From JAZNGX01 sp045576675 (GTDB taxonomy: Bacteria > Bacillota > Clostridia > Monoglobales > Firm-18), in NCBI GenBank assembly GCA_045576675.1, contig JAZNGX010000104.1, positions 1-56,185 of the forward strand: a stretch of DNA of 56,185 nucleotides, given 5' to 3'. The notes under the pieces were generated by a model, which was not told the DNA's origin, searched no databases, and was given only the letters and a program-made list of their open reading frames with translations. Positions 26,105-34,477 of this stretch are shown piece after piece. Positions within the stretch are counted from its first letter, which is position 1, and each line of letters opens with the position of its first letter. The translations under genes and the position numbers were made by a program.

Positions 26105-27067
26105 TTAAAACATTGCGTTGTCAGCATCAATCTTTTTGACCACAAAATTGGACAATAACACAAGACCCAAACCAACAACAGATTGAAACACCGATGCGGC
26201 AGACGAACCAGGAATGTCACCCAAAGTTTTCAACGCCCTGTATATGTATGTGTCAATAACGTCTGTTACTGCATATAAGGCACCCTGATTGTTTGGCACA
26301 TAATAGAACAAACCAAAATCAGCACGCATCATACTTCCGATTGACATTATAAACATCAGTATGATAGTCGGTTTTAAAAGCGGCAAAGTAATTTTAAACA
26401 CCATCTGTGCTCTGTTAGCACCATCAATTGCTCCTGCTTCGTATAATGTTGAATCAATTCCTATAATCGTCCCATAATACACAAGTACGTTGAAACCAAT
26501 AGTTTTCCAGATATTAAAAATAACCAGTATAAAAGGCCAATACTTCGGCTCCATGTACCAAGACACAGGCTCTTTGCCTATCGAAATCAGAAAATGATTG
26601 AAAAATCCATTTGAAAATGAAAATAAGGCAAGTCCGATATATGCAACTACAACCCACGAAATCAAGTGGGGTAAAAACAAAGCAGTTTGGTACACCTTTA
26701 TGAAAATTCGCCTTTTGGTAAAATCGAGAAATATTGCTGTCATAACAGATACTACAGTTCCCAGTAAAATAAACACAGCATTATAACAAACTGTGTTTCT
26801 CAATATGCGGACAGCATCATCAGTTCCGAAAAGGTATTTAAAATTTTCTAAGCCATTCCAGTCACTTAACCATATACCTTTCGCATAATCAAAGTCCTTA
26901 AACGCAATCACAAGTCCAAACATCGGTATGTAAGCAAAAATCACAAACCACAATATTCCAGGCAGTGCCAACAACGTCAGTTGCTTAGTGCTTGCCCACG
27001 CAAGAGGGTTGTTATTAAGCCTTCGCGTACCGGACAATTCTGATTGTCGCTTTTTAATGTCGAGCAT
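26105..27067 (-). CDS. Sugar ABC transporter permease, LplB type
   Basis: About 320 residues with six transmembrane helices (first about 35-57, LLALPGILWFVIFAYIPMFG). The EAA loop is YEAGAIDGANRAQMVFKITLPLL, read in two parts, which marks an ABC importer inner-membrane subunit of the LplB family. The start at 27067 is chosen because GGAAGGAG lies just upstream, and because the upstream in-frame ATG at 27112 would fall inside the promoter. It is the first gene of the operon and so the gate for import of the oligosaccharide released by the secreted enzymes. Confidence 0.92.
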   Translation of the reverse strand: MLDIKKRQSELSGTRRLNNNPLAWASTKQLTLLALPGILWFVIFAYIPMFGLVIAFKDFDYAKGIWLSDWNGLENFKYLFGTDDAVRILRNTVCYNAVFILLGTVVSVMTAIFLDFTKRRIFIKVYQTALFLPHLISWVVVAYIGLALFSFSNGFFNHFLISIGKEPVSWYMEPKYWPFILVIFNIWKTIGFNVLVYYGTIIGIDSTLYEAGAIDGANRAQMVFKITLPLLKPTIILMFIMSIGSMMRADFGLFYYVPNNQGALYAVTDVIDTYIYRALKTLGDIPGSSAASVFQSVVGLGLVLLSNFVVKKIDADNAMF

Positions 27068-27102
27068 TTTATTTTTCTCCTTCCATTGCCTATTATGGTT
27101 AA

Positions 27103-27131
27103 ATTCTAACATTACAAATAAGTGTTTTCAA
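27103..27131 (-). promoter_or_regulatory. Sigma-A-type promoter of the first glycan operon
   Basis: On the minus strand TTGAAA (27126-27131) and TAGAAT (27103-27108) are spaced by 17 bases, with an extended TGT before the -10. The start site would be near 27096, leaving a 29-base leader with GGAAGGAG before ATG 27067. No other obvious promoter is seen before 6944, although internal promoters cannot be excluded. Confidence 0.75.
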
Positions 27132-27282
27132 TCCGAAATAGAGGTTATAGTTTTGAATTTTTGTTTCATATAATGCCCACTTGTTAATATTTAATAAAAA
27201 AGCACAATTTCAACATTTTACGCCTCAAAAACCCTGTAATATCAGGAAATATATAAAAGAGTTTTTACAAACACATCAACTT

Positions 27283-27310
27283 CCCTGCCCCTCAATCTTG
27301 AGGGGTGGGG
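27283..27310. repeat. Hairpin at the left side of a mobile-element relic
   Basis: CCCCTCAA (27288-27295) pairs with TTGAGGGG (27298-27305); wobble and GC pairs extend the stem to 27283-27310. It lies about 40 bases before the chimeric open frame at 27347. A hairpin at this position is often seen at transposon ends, but no matching right end was found. Confidence 0.5.
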
Positions 27311-27346
27311 GTTGTGCTTTTCCAAACTTTGTTATATAATTTAACT

Positions 27347-27523
27347 ATGAATATTTTACAACAAATTTTTAATGACCATTTTAATACCCTTTTAAACAGC
27401 AATGCCACTGTTAGAACTGCCGTTTTTAAAACGTCCACAAAAGTGCCTGTTCGCTTTATTGCTGAAAATCTCGGTGCAACCGTTGAATGGGATGAAATCA
27501 ATCAGACTGTAACAATTAAGTAA
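27347..27523 (+). pseudogene. Chimeric relic: transposase-like N-terminus joined to a copper-amine-oxidase-like domain end
   Basis: A 58-residue frame from ATG 27347. The first about 27 residues (MNILQQIFNDHF...) resemble the start of IS91-like zinc-binding transposases, from memory. The last 25 residues, VPVRFIAENLGATVEWDEIN followed by QTVTIK, are the unmistakable end of a copper amine oxidase N-terminal-like domain, which is common in secreted and SLH proteins of Clostridia. The join occurs around FKTSTK. I see no ribosome binding site and no continuation. A deletion that fused two unrelated genes explains it best. The remaining gene-free bases of 27113-27804 hold the promoter above, this relic, and the hairpins listed separately. 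Confidence 0.55.
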
Positions 27524-27664
27524 CTTTTGGCCATTATTGAAATTGTTTTCGTATCTGTAGCAAAATTAATATTTATGTGAGGCTTTATATAAATCCAATT
27601 GCATATTTATACTTTTTGCGAGTCTGTGAAAGTTTTTCATGGTTTGTGCATATGAGTGGCAACG

Positions 27665-27678
27665 CTCCTTCTCCGCCA
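27665..27678 (+). other. tRNA-Ser-like 3' end fragment
   Basis: The 14 bases CTCCTTCTCCGCCA look like the 3' strand of the acceptor stem, discriminator base and CCA of a bacterial tRNA-Ser. They are followed at once by a strong terminator, as behind a real tRNA gene. The 80 bases upstream do not fold as a tRNA, so this is at most a fragment, perhaps an attachment-site scar. Confidence 0.35.
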
Positions 27679-27718
27679 AAAAAACCTCAAATGGTTTTTC
27701 CATTTGAGGTTTTTTTGG
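27676..27718. terminator. Strong rho-independent terminator with 19-bp stem
   Basis: A perfect 19-bp stem (27676-27694 with 27700-27718) around a T5 loop; each arm carries a 7-base A or T run next to CCTC/GAGG. It can work in either direction. It follows the tRNA-Ser-like fragment and no intact gene on the plus strand. Confidence 0.75.
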
Positions 27719-27760
27719 ATTAGTATTTGAACTCGAGCCATGCATACGAGTAATTGTTAA

Positions 27761-27815
27761 TATCAATATAATGAAAAACACGGTGATTTTCACCGTGTTT
27801 TTCATTATATTGATA
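27761..27815 (-). terminator. Perfect 26-bp hairpin terminator overlapping the end of dgoK
   Basis: Arms 27761-27786 and 27790-27815 are perfectly complementary over 26 bases with a 3-base loop. The stem includes the last codons and the stop codon (27805-27807) of the kinase gene. Its centre has CACGGTGA/TCACCGTG flanked by T- and A-rich parts, so it should terminate transcription, but it is unusually long. Confidence 0.75.
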
Positions 27816-28731
27816 CTTCATAAATATTAATTATTCCATAAGTAGATGCGTTATTTGCAACAGTTTCAGAAATACAAACAACTTCCTTTTGTGAATGCTT
27901 ATTAAGAATTGCAACCATTGGAAGCTGCAATTGCCTTTTGCCACCTACAATTACTTTTTTAGCATCAGAATTTATAATATTCATTATTTCAGAGCTTAAA
28001 ACAACACCTATAAAAAAGCTATACACCTGATTATTATTGCAATTAAAAAGATTTTTCAATATACGAACCTTAAACAACGCCTCATTAATCCCTTTGTTTA
28101 CTGCATATGTATAACCCATATCAAGATATATCTCGTCAAAAGAAGACTGATTTAAATCAATTGCAGTTTTAAGTATGGTATTATTGGCAACAGCCTCCAA
28201 AAGCTCGCCTGTAAGTTGTGTGGAAAATTCAGATATTCTGCCTTTTGAATCGGTAAATATTAATTTCGAATGTGAGCCGGGCAAAACATACATACAATCA
28301 GGCTCAAGCTGTTCTGTAAGCCCCATAAGCTCTGTCTCTTCCCCACGCATCATATCAGCTTTTTCAAAGGTATTACAATTATTTTTCACACCGCTTACAA
28401 ACACAAAAGGAATTTCTGATATATCGTTTAGCACAACCTCAACCATTGAATTATTCAGCTCATATATACCTGCTGGTGTCGTTATATGCGGAACGTTGTA
28501 TAGACCATATTCGGATGTAATCATACCTGAAGCAAGTATTTTATTTACATTGTTTTCAATGTGCAGGCATTCTTCAATGGCTTCTTTGAGCTTTTCCTTC
28601 AACAATTGATTACCATCTATTCCTGCTCTTGCACCAAGCTTGATTTTCACTGTTTTAATTATGTTGTTATCCCTAACGAGATTTACTCTTGTATTGGTTG
28701 TACCACCATCTATAGTAATATAATTTGCCAT
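27805..28731 (-). CDS. dgoK: 2-dehydro-3-deoxygalactonokinase
   Basis: Phosphorylates 2-keto-3-deoxy-galactonate with ATP to the 6-phosphate, in the cytoplasm. The 308 residues are the normal length for DgoK. It shows the ASKHA-type phosphate-binding start YITIDGGTTNTRVNLV, the family stretch LPGSHSKLI (about 150-158), and the C-terminal VIVGGKRQLQLPM. It is translated two bases after the aldolase stop, so the pair is translationally close and forms a complete two-step route: kinase and then aldolase to pyruvate and glyceraldehyde 3-phosphate. Substrates could come from galactonate, or from 2-keto-3-deoxy acids made from uronates or anhydrogalactose. Which one applies is not shown here. Confidence 0.9.
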   Translation of the reverse strand: MANYITIDGGTTNTRVNLVRDNNIIKTVKIKLGARAGIDGNQLLKEKLKEAIEECLHIENNVNKILASGMITSEYGLYNVPHITTPAGIYELNNSMVEVVLNDISEIPFVFVSGVKNNCNTFEKADMMRGEETELMGLTEQLEPDCMYVLPGSHSKLIFTDSKGRISEFSTQLTGELLEAVANNTILKTAIDLNQSSFDEIYLDMGYTYAVNKGINEALFKVRILKNLFNCNNNQVYSFFIGVVLSSEIMNIINSDAKKVIVGGKRQLQLPMVAILNKHSQKEVVCISETVANNASTYGIINIYEVSI

Positions 28732-28733
28732 TG

Positions 28734-29387
28734 TTATCCTCTTTTCACTGTTTCAACATATTTTTTTGCAAGCTCAGTTATACCATCATAATCGCCATTT
28801 TCCAACATATCCTTCTTTACAATGTTAGCACCAATACCAAATCCGCTGACACCTGCTTTAAGGTATTCGCCAATATTGTTTTCATTAATTCCTCCTACAG
28901 CGGTAAAGCTGATATGCGAAAGCGGAGCTTTCACTGCTTTAATATATGCAGGACCTAAATTCACTGCCGGAAAAATCTTTATAAAATCCGCACCCGCTTT
29001 ATGTGCCGTTTGCATTTCAGTTGGAGTAACTGCACCCGGCATAGATACCATATTAAGCTCACGGGTTTTATGTATTACACATTCGCAAACATCCGGCGAA
29101 ATAATAAAGCTTCCACCTGCCTCTTTTGTAAGCTCGACTTGTTTTTCCTCAAGCACTGTACCAGCACCAATATACATTCTGCCTTCAAAGGCAGTGCATA
29201 AGGAGCGTATATTTTCAGCTGTAGCCTCATCACTTACTGTCTTGTCGGCAGAGTACGTAACTTCAATTAATCGGATACCGCCTTTATACATTGCTTCGGC
29301 CAAAGGAACAAGCAATTCGCTTTTAACTCCTCTTATAATCACAATAATTTTTTCTCTTTTTATCGCTTCAATTACTTCATTTCTCAT
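28734..29387 (-). CDS. eda: 2-keto-3-deoxy-6-phosphogluconate/galactonate aldolase (KDPG aldolase family)
   Basis: Class I aldolase cleaving a 2-keto-3-deoxy-6-phospho sugar acid to pyruvate and glyceraldehyde 3-phosphate. Of the two in-frame starts, ATG 29387 (MRNEVIEAIKREKI) fits the family N-terminus; ATG 29420 lies only about 12 bases from the predicted transcript start and lacks a ribosome site. Family marks are LIEVTYSADK, the phosphate loop YIGAGTVLEEKQVE, MPGAVTPTEM, FIKIFPAVNLGPAYIKA with the Schiff-base lysine, and FTAVGGINENN. About 217 residues is the usual size. It is first in an operon with dgoK, behind a good promoter, separate from the neighbouring glycan loci. Confidence 0.88.
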   Translation of the reverse strand: MRNEVIEAIKREKIIVIIRGVKSELLVPLAEAMYKGGIRLIEVTYSADKTVSDEATAENIRSLCTAFEGRMYIGAGTVLEEKQVELTKEAGGSFIISPDVCECVIHKTRELNMVSMPGAVTPTEMQTAHKAGADFIKIFPAVNLGPAYIKAVKAPLSHISFTAVGGINENNIGEYLKAGVSGFGIGANIVKKDMLENGDYDGITELAKKYVETVKRG

Positions 29388-29438
29388 AATTATAACACTG
29401 CTTCCTTGTACTATTTCCATTACTTTTTTCTACAATTA

Positions 29439-29467
29439 AAGATACCATAACTCGCACAAAAAGTCAA
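29439..29467 (-). promoter_or_regulatory. Sigma-A-type promoter of the aldolase-kinase operon
   Basis: Minus-strand TTGACT (29462-29467) and TATCTT (29439-29444) are spaced by 17 bases, with a TGG extension before the -10. The start site is expected near 29432. Confidence 0.7.
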
Positions 29468-29485
29468 CATTATTTAGCTTTCAAT

Positions 29486-29537
29486 AAAAAAGTACAGTCT
29501 GCCAAAATGTCAACCCTGACAATTGGAAACTGTACTT
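29486..29537 (-). terminator. Rho-independent terminator after the GH38 gene
   Basis: The outer stem AGTACAGT/ACTGTACT encloses a second stem (CCAA/TTGG and GTCA/TGAC with an ACCC loop). On the minus strand it is followed by T6, complement of 29486-29491. It closes the AraC-GH38 transcript. Confidence 0.75.
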
Positions 29538-29547
29538 ATTATTCTTA

Positions 29548-32145
29548 TTAAAAATTAATCAACACTGTTACAATTTCAAACGGTTTTAAAGCCAAATCCA
29601 GTTTGTTGTCAGTATATTTGCACTCATACAGCGTTGTTCCTTCAAAATCAGTAACAAACGCTGATTTAATACACTTATCAAAAACAACTGTATCCTTAAC
29701 TTCAGTATCAGTTGGATTATAAAACCTTAGTTCTGTTCCTCTTTCGGTCTTATTAGCCGTGCTATACACAACATTCGAGTTTTCAATCAACATTTGAGAA
29801 TTGAATTTTTCAATAGTATTGGCTTTATAATGAACACTTTGTACACCGGCAGAAAGTTCATCCTGAATAATCTGCAGCTGTGCAAAAGATGTATCTGCAC
29901 CAAATGGAACTAAAGCATATTCATATTCCCAATTGCCAATCATCTGCCCACCGGGCTGACCATTTTTAAGGTACGCATTTGCAAAAGCTCTTAACAGTGT
30001 AACAAAAATCGTACCGTTATCGTTTACTCCTGCCTCGTGTAAGCCATATTGTGACACAAATGCAAAGCCTCCGTCTTTATCAGAAGTTAGCACAATTCCT
30101 GCCATCTGACGTTCAATAATCGGCAGCTCAACATTATTTTGTTTAGACAAATCTATACCATTGCTACGTTCCACAAAGCAAAACGGCTGGTTAACCATAT
30201 GCTTGCCGTTAGCTATCCCCGTCGGCAAGGTTATCGACAAACGGTGGTCTTTAGCAGCATTATTAACAATTGTTTTTACTCTTAAATATCTGTCAGCTTC
30301 AGACAGTGTTAGAATATGCACTAACTCAAGCTCTGTATAGCCATCTTTTCTGTGATAACCTGATGCATATTTATCAATACCATTTGGCACACGCATAACC
30401 TGAGTAACCTTAAATACAATCCTTGCGGCATTATCCTCAATTTTTTCTATATAAGCTGTTGAAGAAGTAACTGCACTGCTATCTACAGGATTAACATGTA
30501 TCCATCCGTCACCTATCTCACTGTCACTTATAGGTGCCAAAAGACCATTATATGTTCTACCTGTTGTTTTATCAGTGATGTTTACACTTCCATCATAGTT
30601 AATACTAAAAGAAATGTATTTGTTTTCTGCACAATTTCTGCCTGAATTTAAACGTTTCAAATATCTTACACTGCCCTTTACGGGTGATATTGTGTATTGT
30701 ACACTTGCCATTGCAGGCAAATCTGCACTAAAAGTAATTGTGTATACATCACCAGTCATAGAATTTTGGTCTGCAAGACGCACAACCTGATTAGTCTTGA
30801 TATTTACCAAGCCATATTCAAGCTCGTTACCATCTGCTGAATAAAGCTTAAATGAATTGATTTTTTCATATCCCATTCCCTCTTTGTAAAAGCAAGGATA
30901 TTTTTCATCAAAACAAATATCAACCTCAACATTTCTTTTATACGCATACGGCAACGGGTTATATATGTCAATAATTATATCTTGAGCTTCGTTATCAGTT
31001 TTTCTTATACTATTTTTGAAAACATCAATTATTTCACTAGAAATCTCCTCGCTTTGATTAAAGCGGTACAACATATTGTCGTGAACACGGTCAAGACTGC
31101 AGCCGCATATAGAATCGTGTGGATGATTCTTAAGTAAATATGTGTTCGCAACATCAAGATAGCTTATAGGCAAATCAACTTTGTCAAAAGCATAAAGTGG
31201 TGAAACCCATTTTTCAAGTAAAGTCTGGACCTTATCGTTAGCAGCTTTTATATTATATCTTGAAGAAAGTGTATTTATTATTGTCTTTCCACCATATTTA
31301 CTGAAATCATAAAGCTCACCATTTTTGCAAGGCAAATTGTCGTGATTTGCAAGCTTTTCAAACATCTCCATTATATTAACATGGTGGACATTTGCATCAG
31401 GATACAATTCCTGTATTAGCTTTATATACTTTGAAGTATCACCATGAACAGAAATATGATCCAGTGCATCAGAAAGATAAAGGTATGGCAAATTTGCACG
31501 TTTCATTTCACTATCAATATGCTTTTTCAATCTTTCCTTTAACACATCATCAGGAATATGTGGTATCTTTTCCTCCTGTCGTTCAAGCACGTCTGCAGTA
31601 AACGATGCATATCCCTGCACACGCTCCAGCTTTACAGTTTTGACAGCCGTACCATCAGGTGAGCACCAATCAAAGAACATTGGCAAATCACTGTCACCTA
31701 TTCCGCGCCACAAAATTGCAGACTTAATACCCATTTTATCAAAAATCTGTGGCATCTGTGCAATATGACCGAAAATATCACAAACATATCCGTTTTTAAG
31801 CGGTTCTCCGCCAAACTCACGGGCAAGCTTATGCCCTTTCTGAAGGTTTTTAATAAGGCTTTCGCCCGACAAAAGCATTTCATCAGGCATACAATACCAT
31901 GGTCCGACAATAATTTTTCCGTTTTCTATAAGCTTTTTTAACCTTTCCTTGTTCTCTGGTCTTATTTCAAGATAATCCTCCAGAACAATTGTCTGTCCGT
32001 CAAAATGAAAAACGCCATAGCTGTCATTTGTTTCCAACTCAGTAAGCATATTGTCTATCATTCGTACAAGACGCATTCTGAATCCCTGAAACGTCTGGTA
32101 CCATTCTCTGTCCCAATGTGTTCCCGAAAACAAATATATATCCAT
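29548..32145 (-). CDS. GH38 alpha-mannosidase
   Basis: Cytoplasmic zinc-dependent hydrolase that removes alpha-linked mannose (or a close relative) from oligosaccharides. The 865 residues have no signal peptide. GH38 marks are SGTHWDREW (about 8-15, zinc ligands His10 and Asp12), VCDIFGHIAQMPQ (about 121-133, the catalytic nucleophile Asp123), the conserved LWRG, and HPHDSICGCSLDRVH (about 341-355, with a further zinc ligand). The C-terminal half is the usual beta-sandwich region with late strands. The gene starts 14 bases after the AraC stop with a GGAGG site, so it is coupled to that regulator. It would process the imported glycan. Confidence 0.92.
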   Translation of the reverse strand: MDIYLFSGTHWDREWYQTFQGFRMRLVRMIDNMLTELETNDSYGVFHFDGQTIVLEDYLEIRPENKERLKKLIENGKIIVGPWYCMPDEMLLSGESLIKNLQKGHKLAREFGGEPLKNGYVCDIFGHIAQMPQIFDKMGIKSAILWRGIGDSDLPMFFDWCSPDGTAVKTVKLERVQGYASFTADVLERQEEKIPHIPDDVLKERLKKHIDSEMKRANLPYLYLSDALDHISVHGDTSKYIKLIQELYPDANVHHVNIMEMFEKLANHDNLPCKNGELYDFSKYGGKTIINTLSSRYNIKAANDKVQTLLEKWVSPLYAFDKVDLPISYLDVANTYLLKNHPHDSICGCSLDRVHDNMLYRFNQSEEISSEIIDVFKNSIRKTDNEAQDIIIDIYNPLPYAYKRNVEVDICFDEKYPCFYKEGMGYEKINSFKLYSADGNELEYGLVNIKTNQVVRLADQNSMTGDVYTITFSADLPAMASVQYTISPVKGSVRYLKRLNSGRNCAENKYISFSINYDGSVNITDKTTGRTYNGLLAPISDSEIGDGWIHVNPVDSSAVTSSTAYIEKIEDNAARIVFKVTQVMRVPNGIDKYASGYHRKDGYTELELVHILTLSEADRYLRVKTIVNNAAKDHRLSITLPTGIANGKHMVNQPFCFVERSNGIDLSKQNNVELPIIERQMAGIVLTSDKDGGFAFVSQYGLHEAGVNDNGTIFVTLLRAFANAYLKNGQPGGQMIGNWEYEYALVPFGADTSFAQLQIIQDELSAGVQSVHYKANTIEKFNSQMLIENSNVVYSTANKTERGTELRFYNPTDTEVKDTVVFDKCIKSAFVTDFEGTTLYECKYTDNKLDLALKPFEIVTVLINF

Positions 32146-32159
32146 AATCTGCCTCCAAT

Positions 32160-34424
32160 TTATTTGTCTTTTTTTATGTTTGCATTTCTATAAATACCGG
32201 GTGTTACACCGGTTTTTGACTTGAATTTCCTTATAAAGTTTGAAACATTCTGATATCCAAGCTCTTCCGCTATTTCTTTTATGCTCAAATCAGTTTCGGT
32301 AAGATACATTTTTGTGCGTTCAATCTGCAGATTTGTTATGTAATCAGAAATTGTAACACCAGTTTTACCTTTGAAGAACTGTCCTAAATAAGTCGTTGAT
32401 ATTTTAAAATGGTCAGCAATATTATCAACACACATATACGGCTGATTAATATTCTCATCAATATACTGCTTTATTTTATTAACCATATTTTCTTTTATAT
32501 TATTTCTTTTGTTTTCCTTGTCTTCTAGACTTATAATTGTCTTTTCGTTAAGAACATCTGCTAAAAAAAGCTTTACATTATTTACAAGCTGCTCTATGCT
32601 GTCAAACTCAACAAGGCTTGCAATATCAAATCGCTTTAAATACACTTCTTCCATATCGGTTCCGGTGAAAACTTCAGCAGCCGCATTCATAACTGTATTG
32701 GCAATATCAAAGCACAAGCATCTGGCTGTATGCAAAGAAAGCTCACCCTTGTAAACCTCGTCAGCAATTTCATCTATAATAAGAAACGCTTTATCCTTTT
32801 CACCTGCTTTTATGTATGTATGCAGCAATTCTATTTTTTTGCGTGAATAGCTGCTTTGATTGTTAAAAAATGTATCACAAAAGAATAAACTGCCGTATTT
32901 ACCTTTTATCAGCTTGTAATCATAAGCACTCGATGCCTCAATATATGAATGCCATAAATAAGAAATGTCATCAACAGGATTGCCTGCACAAACAGTTATA
33001 GGACAAAGTGTTATTTCTTCCAATACCTTTTTCATCGAATCAACAAGGCTTCTGTTTTCTTCATTATGATTTTTGTGCATAGAAGGCAAAATAATGCAGA
33101 TTTTATTATTCTCTACAAAATCTGTTGTAATACAATTATTATCCTTTACGAATTCTCGAAACACCTTTAATATATCTGATGTGTTATATATATCTATATC
33201 TTCAATGTTAAATAATGCTATGTAATAATAAGGGAAATCAAAATGAATTCCGTAAAATTCAAATTGCGTTTTCGCTTCATCAATGTTACTGATTGATGCA
33301 TTAATAAGCTTGAAAAGCATATAATCACGTGTTATTTCATATGCTCGTTCAACCTCGTCCGCAAGGCTTTTTTGTGTCTGAATCAGATAATTCATGCCCT
33401 GCTCGGCACTTGTGAACTCATCAGAAAACTCGCCCTGTTCATTGTTAAAACCTTTAAGCATTGAAGTAATCTTTTTCACAGGACTGTAAAACGACTTCAT
33501 TGAATAAGTAATAATAAGAACCCCGATTATAAGTATTATTTCCAGCACTGCAGAATACACTATCTGAAGATAAATAACCTGCGTAAACATATCTCTCTCA
33601 CGCATAATCGAAACATACTGGTATCCGTTATCACTCGATTTTACTGTACTTACACAATATTTGTCATTATCAAATTTTATAGTTTTTACCGGTTCGTTTG
33701 TCTGGCTTAAATAATTTCTTATAGTTTCAACATCAATAGAATGCTTTCGTTTATTATCCGTAATAAATCTGTTCTCGCTGTCGAAAATCAATAAATCATC
33801 ATCATATGCATTTATAATAGTGTTAATGCTCTCTGTTTCCAAAAGAATAATTATATATCTTGACGATGGCAAATCACTCTCTTTTATAATACAACAACGA
33901 TAACGTGCATCAGGAAGAATTTTAACTTCTACCGGTATGTTGCTTATTGTTTCACAATTCTTTAAATATTCACGGAACTGTTTTGTATCCATTCCGTTAA
34001 AGGAATATAAAAGATTTGTATAATGATTAAAGCTTGATGCGCCCAAGGATGTGAAAACATAATCTATTTCAGGAACGTATAGTGCCATTTCATACACATA
34101 CCCATTAGTTCCAACATAATTTGAAAGCTCATTTTTAAGCTCCATCATTATATCAACAAAATCACCTTTGTTAATATCAATCAAAGCTGTGTTTGAAAAC
34201 GTTTGTTGTGCCAGCGTCATAAGCTCGTTTGTTTTTATATCAAAAACATTTCTGATGTTTTCCATACTTGTATAGTTTTTTTCTATTATTTCTTCTTTAA
34301 ATTTACTTATATTAATTGTATATATTACAACTGTTACAATAATAATAGGAATAAGTAAAATGGCAATATGAGTTGCAATATATTTTATGAAAATACTATT
34401 TTTTAGTAAATTCTTTTTATACAT
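32160..34424 (-). CDS. Membrane-bound AraC-family transcriptional regulator with extracellular Cache-like sensor
   Basis: 754 residues. Transmembrane helix 1 is at about 15-37 and helix 2 at about 287-308, with an extracytoplasmic sensor of about 250 residues between them. The cytoplasmic part ends in an AraC HTH domain at about 650-750 (VDNIADHFKISTTYLGQFF, then IKEIAEELGYQNVSNFIRKFKS). It is the first gene behind the promoter at 34449-34477, followed by GH38, and lies just downstream of the second glycan operon, which it likely controls together with GH38. It is a distant paralogue of the 722-residue regulator in the first locus. Confidence 0.9.
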   Translation of the reverse strand: MYKKNLLKNSIFIKYIATHIAILLIPIIIVTVVIYTINISKFKEEIIEKNYTSMENIRNVFDIKTNELMTLAQQTFSNTALIDINKGDFVDIMMELKNELSNYVGTNGYVYEMALYVPEIDYVFTSLGASSFNHYTNLLYSFNGMDTKQFREYLKNCETISNIPVEVKILPDARYRCCIIKESDLPSSRYIIILLETESINTIINAYDDDLLIFDSENRFITDNKRKHSIDVETIRNYLSQTNEPVKTIKFDNDKYCVSTVKSSDNGYQYVSIMRERDMFTQVIYLQIVYSAVLEIILIIGVLIITYSMKSFYSPVKKITSMLKGFNNEQGEFSDEFTSAEQGMNYLIQTQKSLADEVERAYEITRDYMLFKLINASISNIDEAKTQFEFYGIHFDFPYYYIALFNIEDIDIYNTSDILKVFREFVKDNNCITTDFVENNKICIILPSMHKNHNEENRSLVDSMKKVLEEITLCPITVCAGNPVDDISYLWHSYIEASSAYDYKLIKGKYGSLFFCDTFFNNQSSYSRKKIELLHTYIKAGEKDKAFLIIDEIADEVYKGELSLHTARCLCFDIANTVMNAAAEVFTGTDMEEVYLKRFDIASLVEFDSIEQLVNNVKLFLADVLNEKTIISLEDKENKRNNIKENMVNKIKQYIDENINQPYMCVDNIADHFKISTTYLGQFFKGKTGVTISDYITNLQIERTKMYLTETDLSIKEIAEELGYQNVSNFIRKFKSKTGVTPGIYRNANIKKDK

Positions 34425-34448
34425 ATATTAACACTCTCCTATACTGCC

Positions 34449-34477
34449 ATTTTACCATAAACTTAATTAAATATCAA
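34449..34477 (-). promoter_or_regulatory. Sigma-A-type promoter for the AraC-GH38 transcript
   Basis: Minus-strand TTGATA (34472-34477) and TAAAAT (34449-34454) are 17 bases apart, with TGG before the -10. The promoter fills the gap after the stop of the LamG/sialidase-fold gene and precedes AGGAGAG and ATG 34424. Confidence 0.7.

Noticed and set aside
27591..27681. Complete tRNA-Ser gene
   Set aside because: Only the last 14 bases fit. There is no T-arm with TTC, no anticodon arm and no matching 5' acceptor strand in the preceding 90 bases.
27566..27805. 79-residue minus-strand open frame between the terminators
   Set aside because: It runs through two perfect hairpins (27676-27718 and 27761-27786), has a lysine- and threonine-rich sequence without family resemblance, and starts within the dgoK terminator. 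It is most likely non-coding.
28822..29439. 205-residue plus-strand open frame
   Set aside because: It is antisense to the KDPG aldolase gene, which has clear catalytic motifs. The frame is a shadow of that coding sequence.
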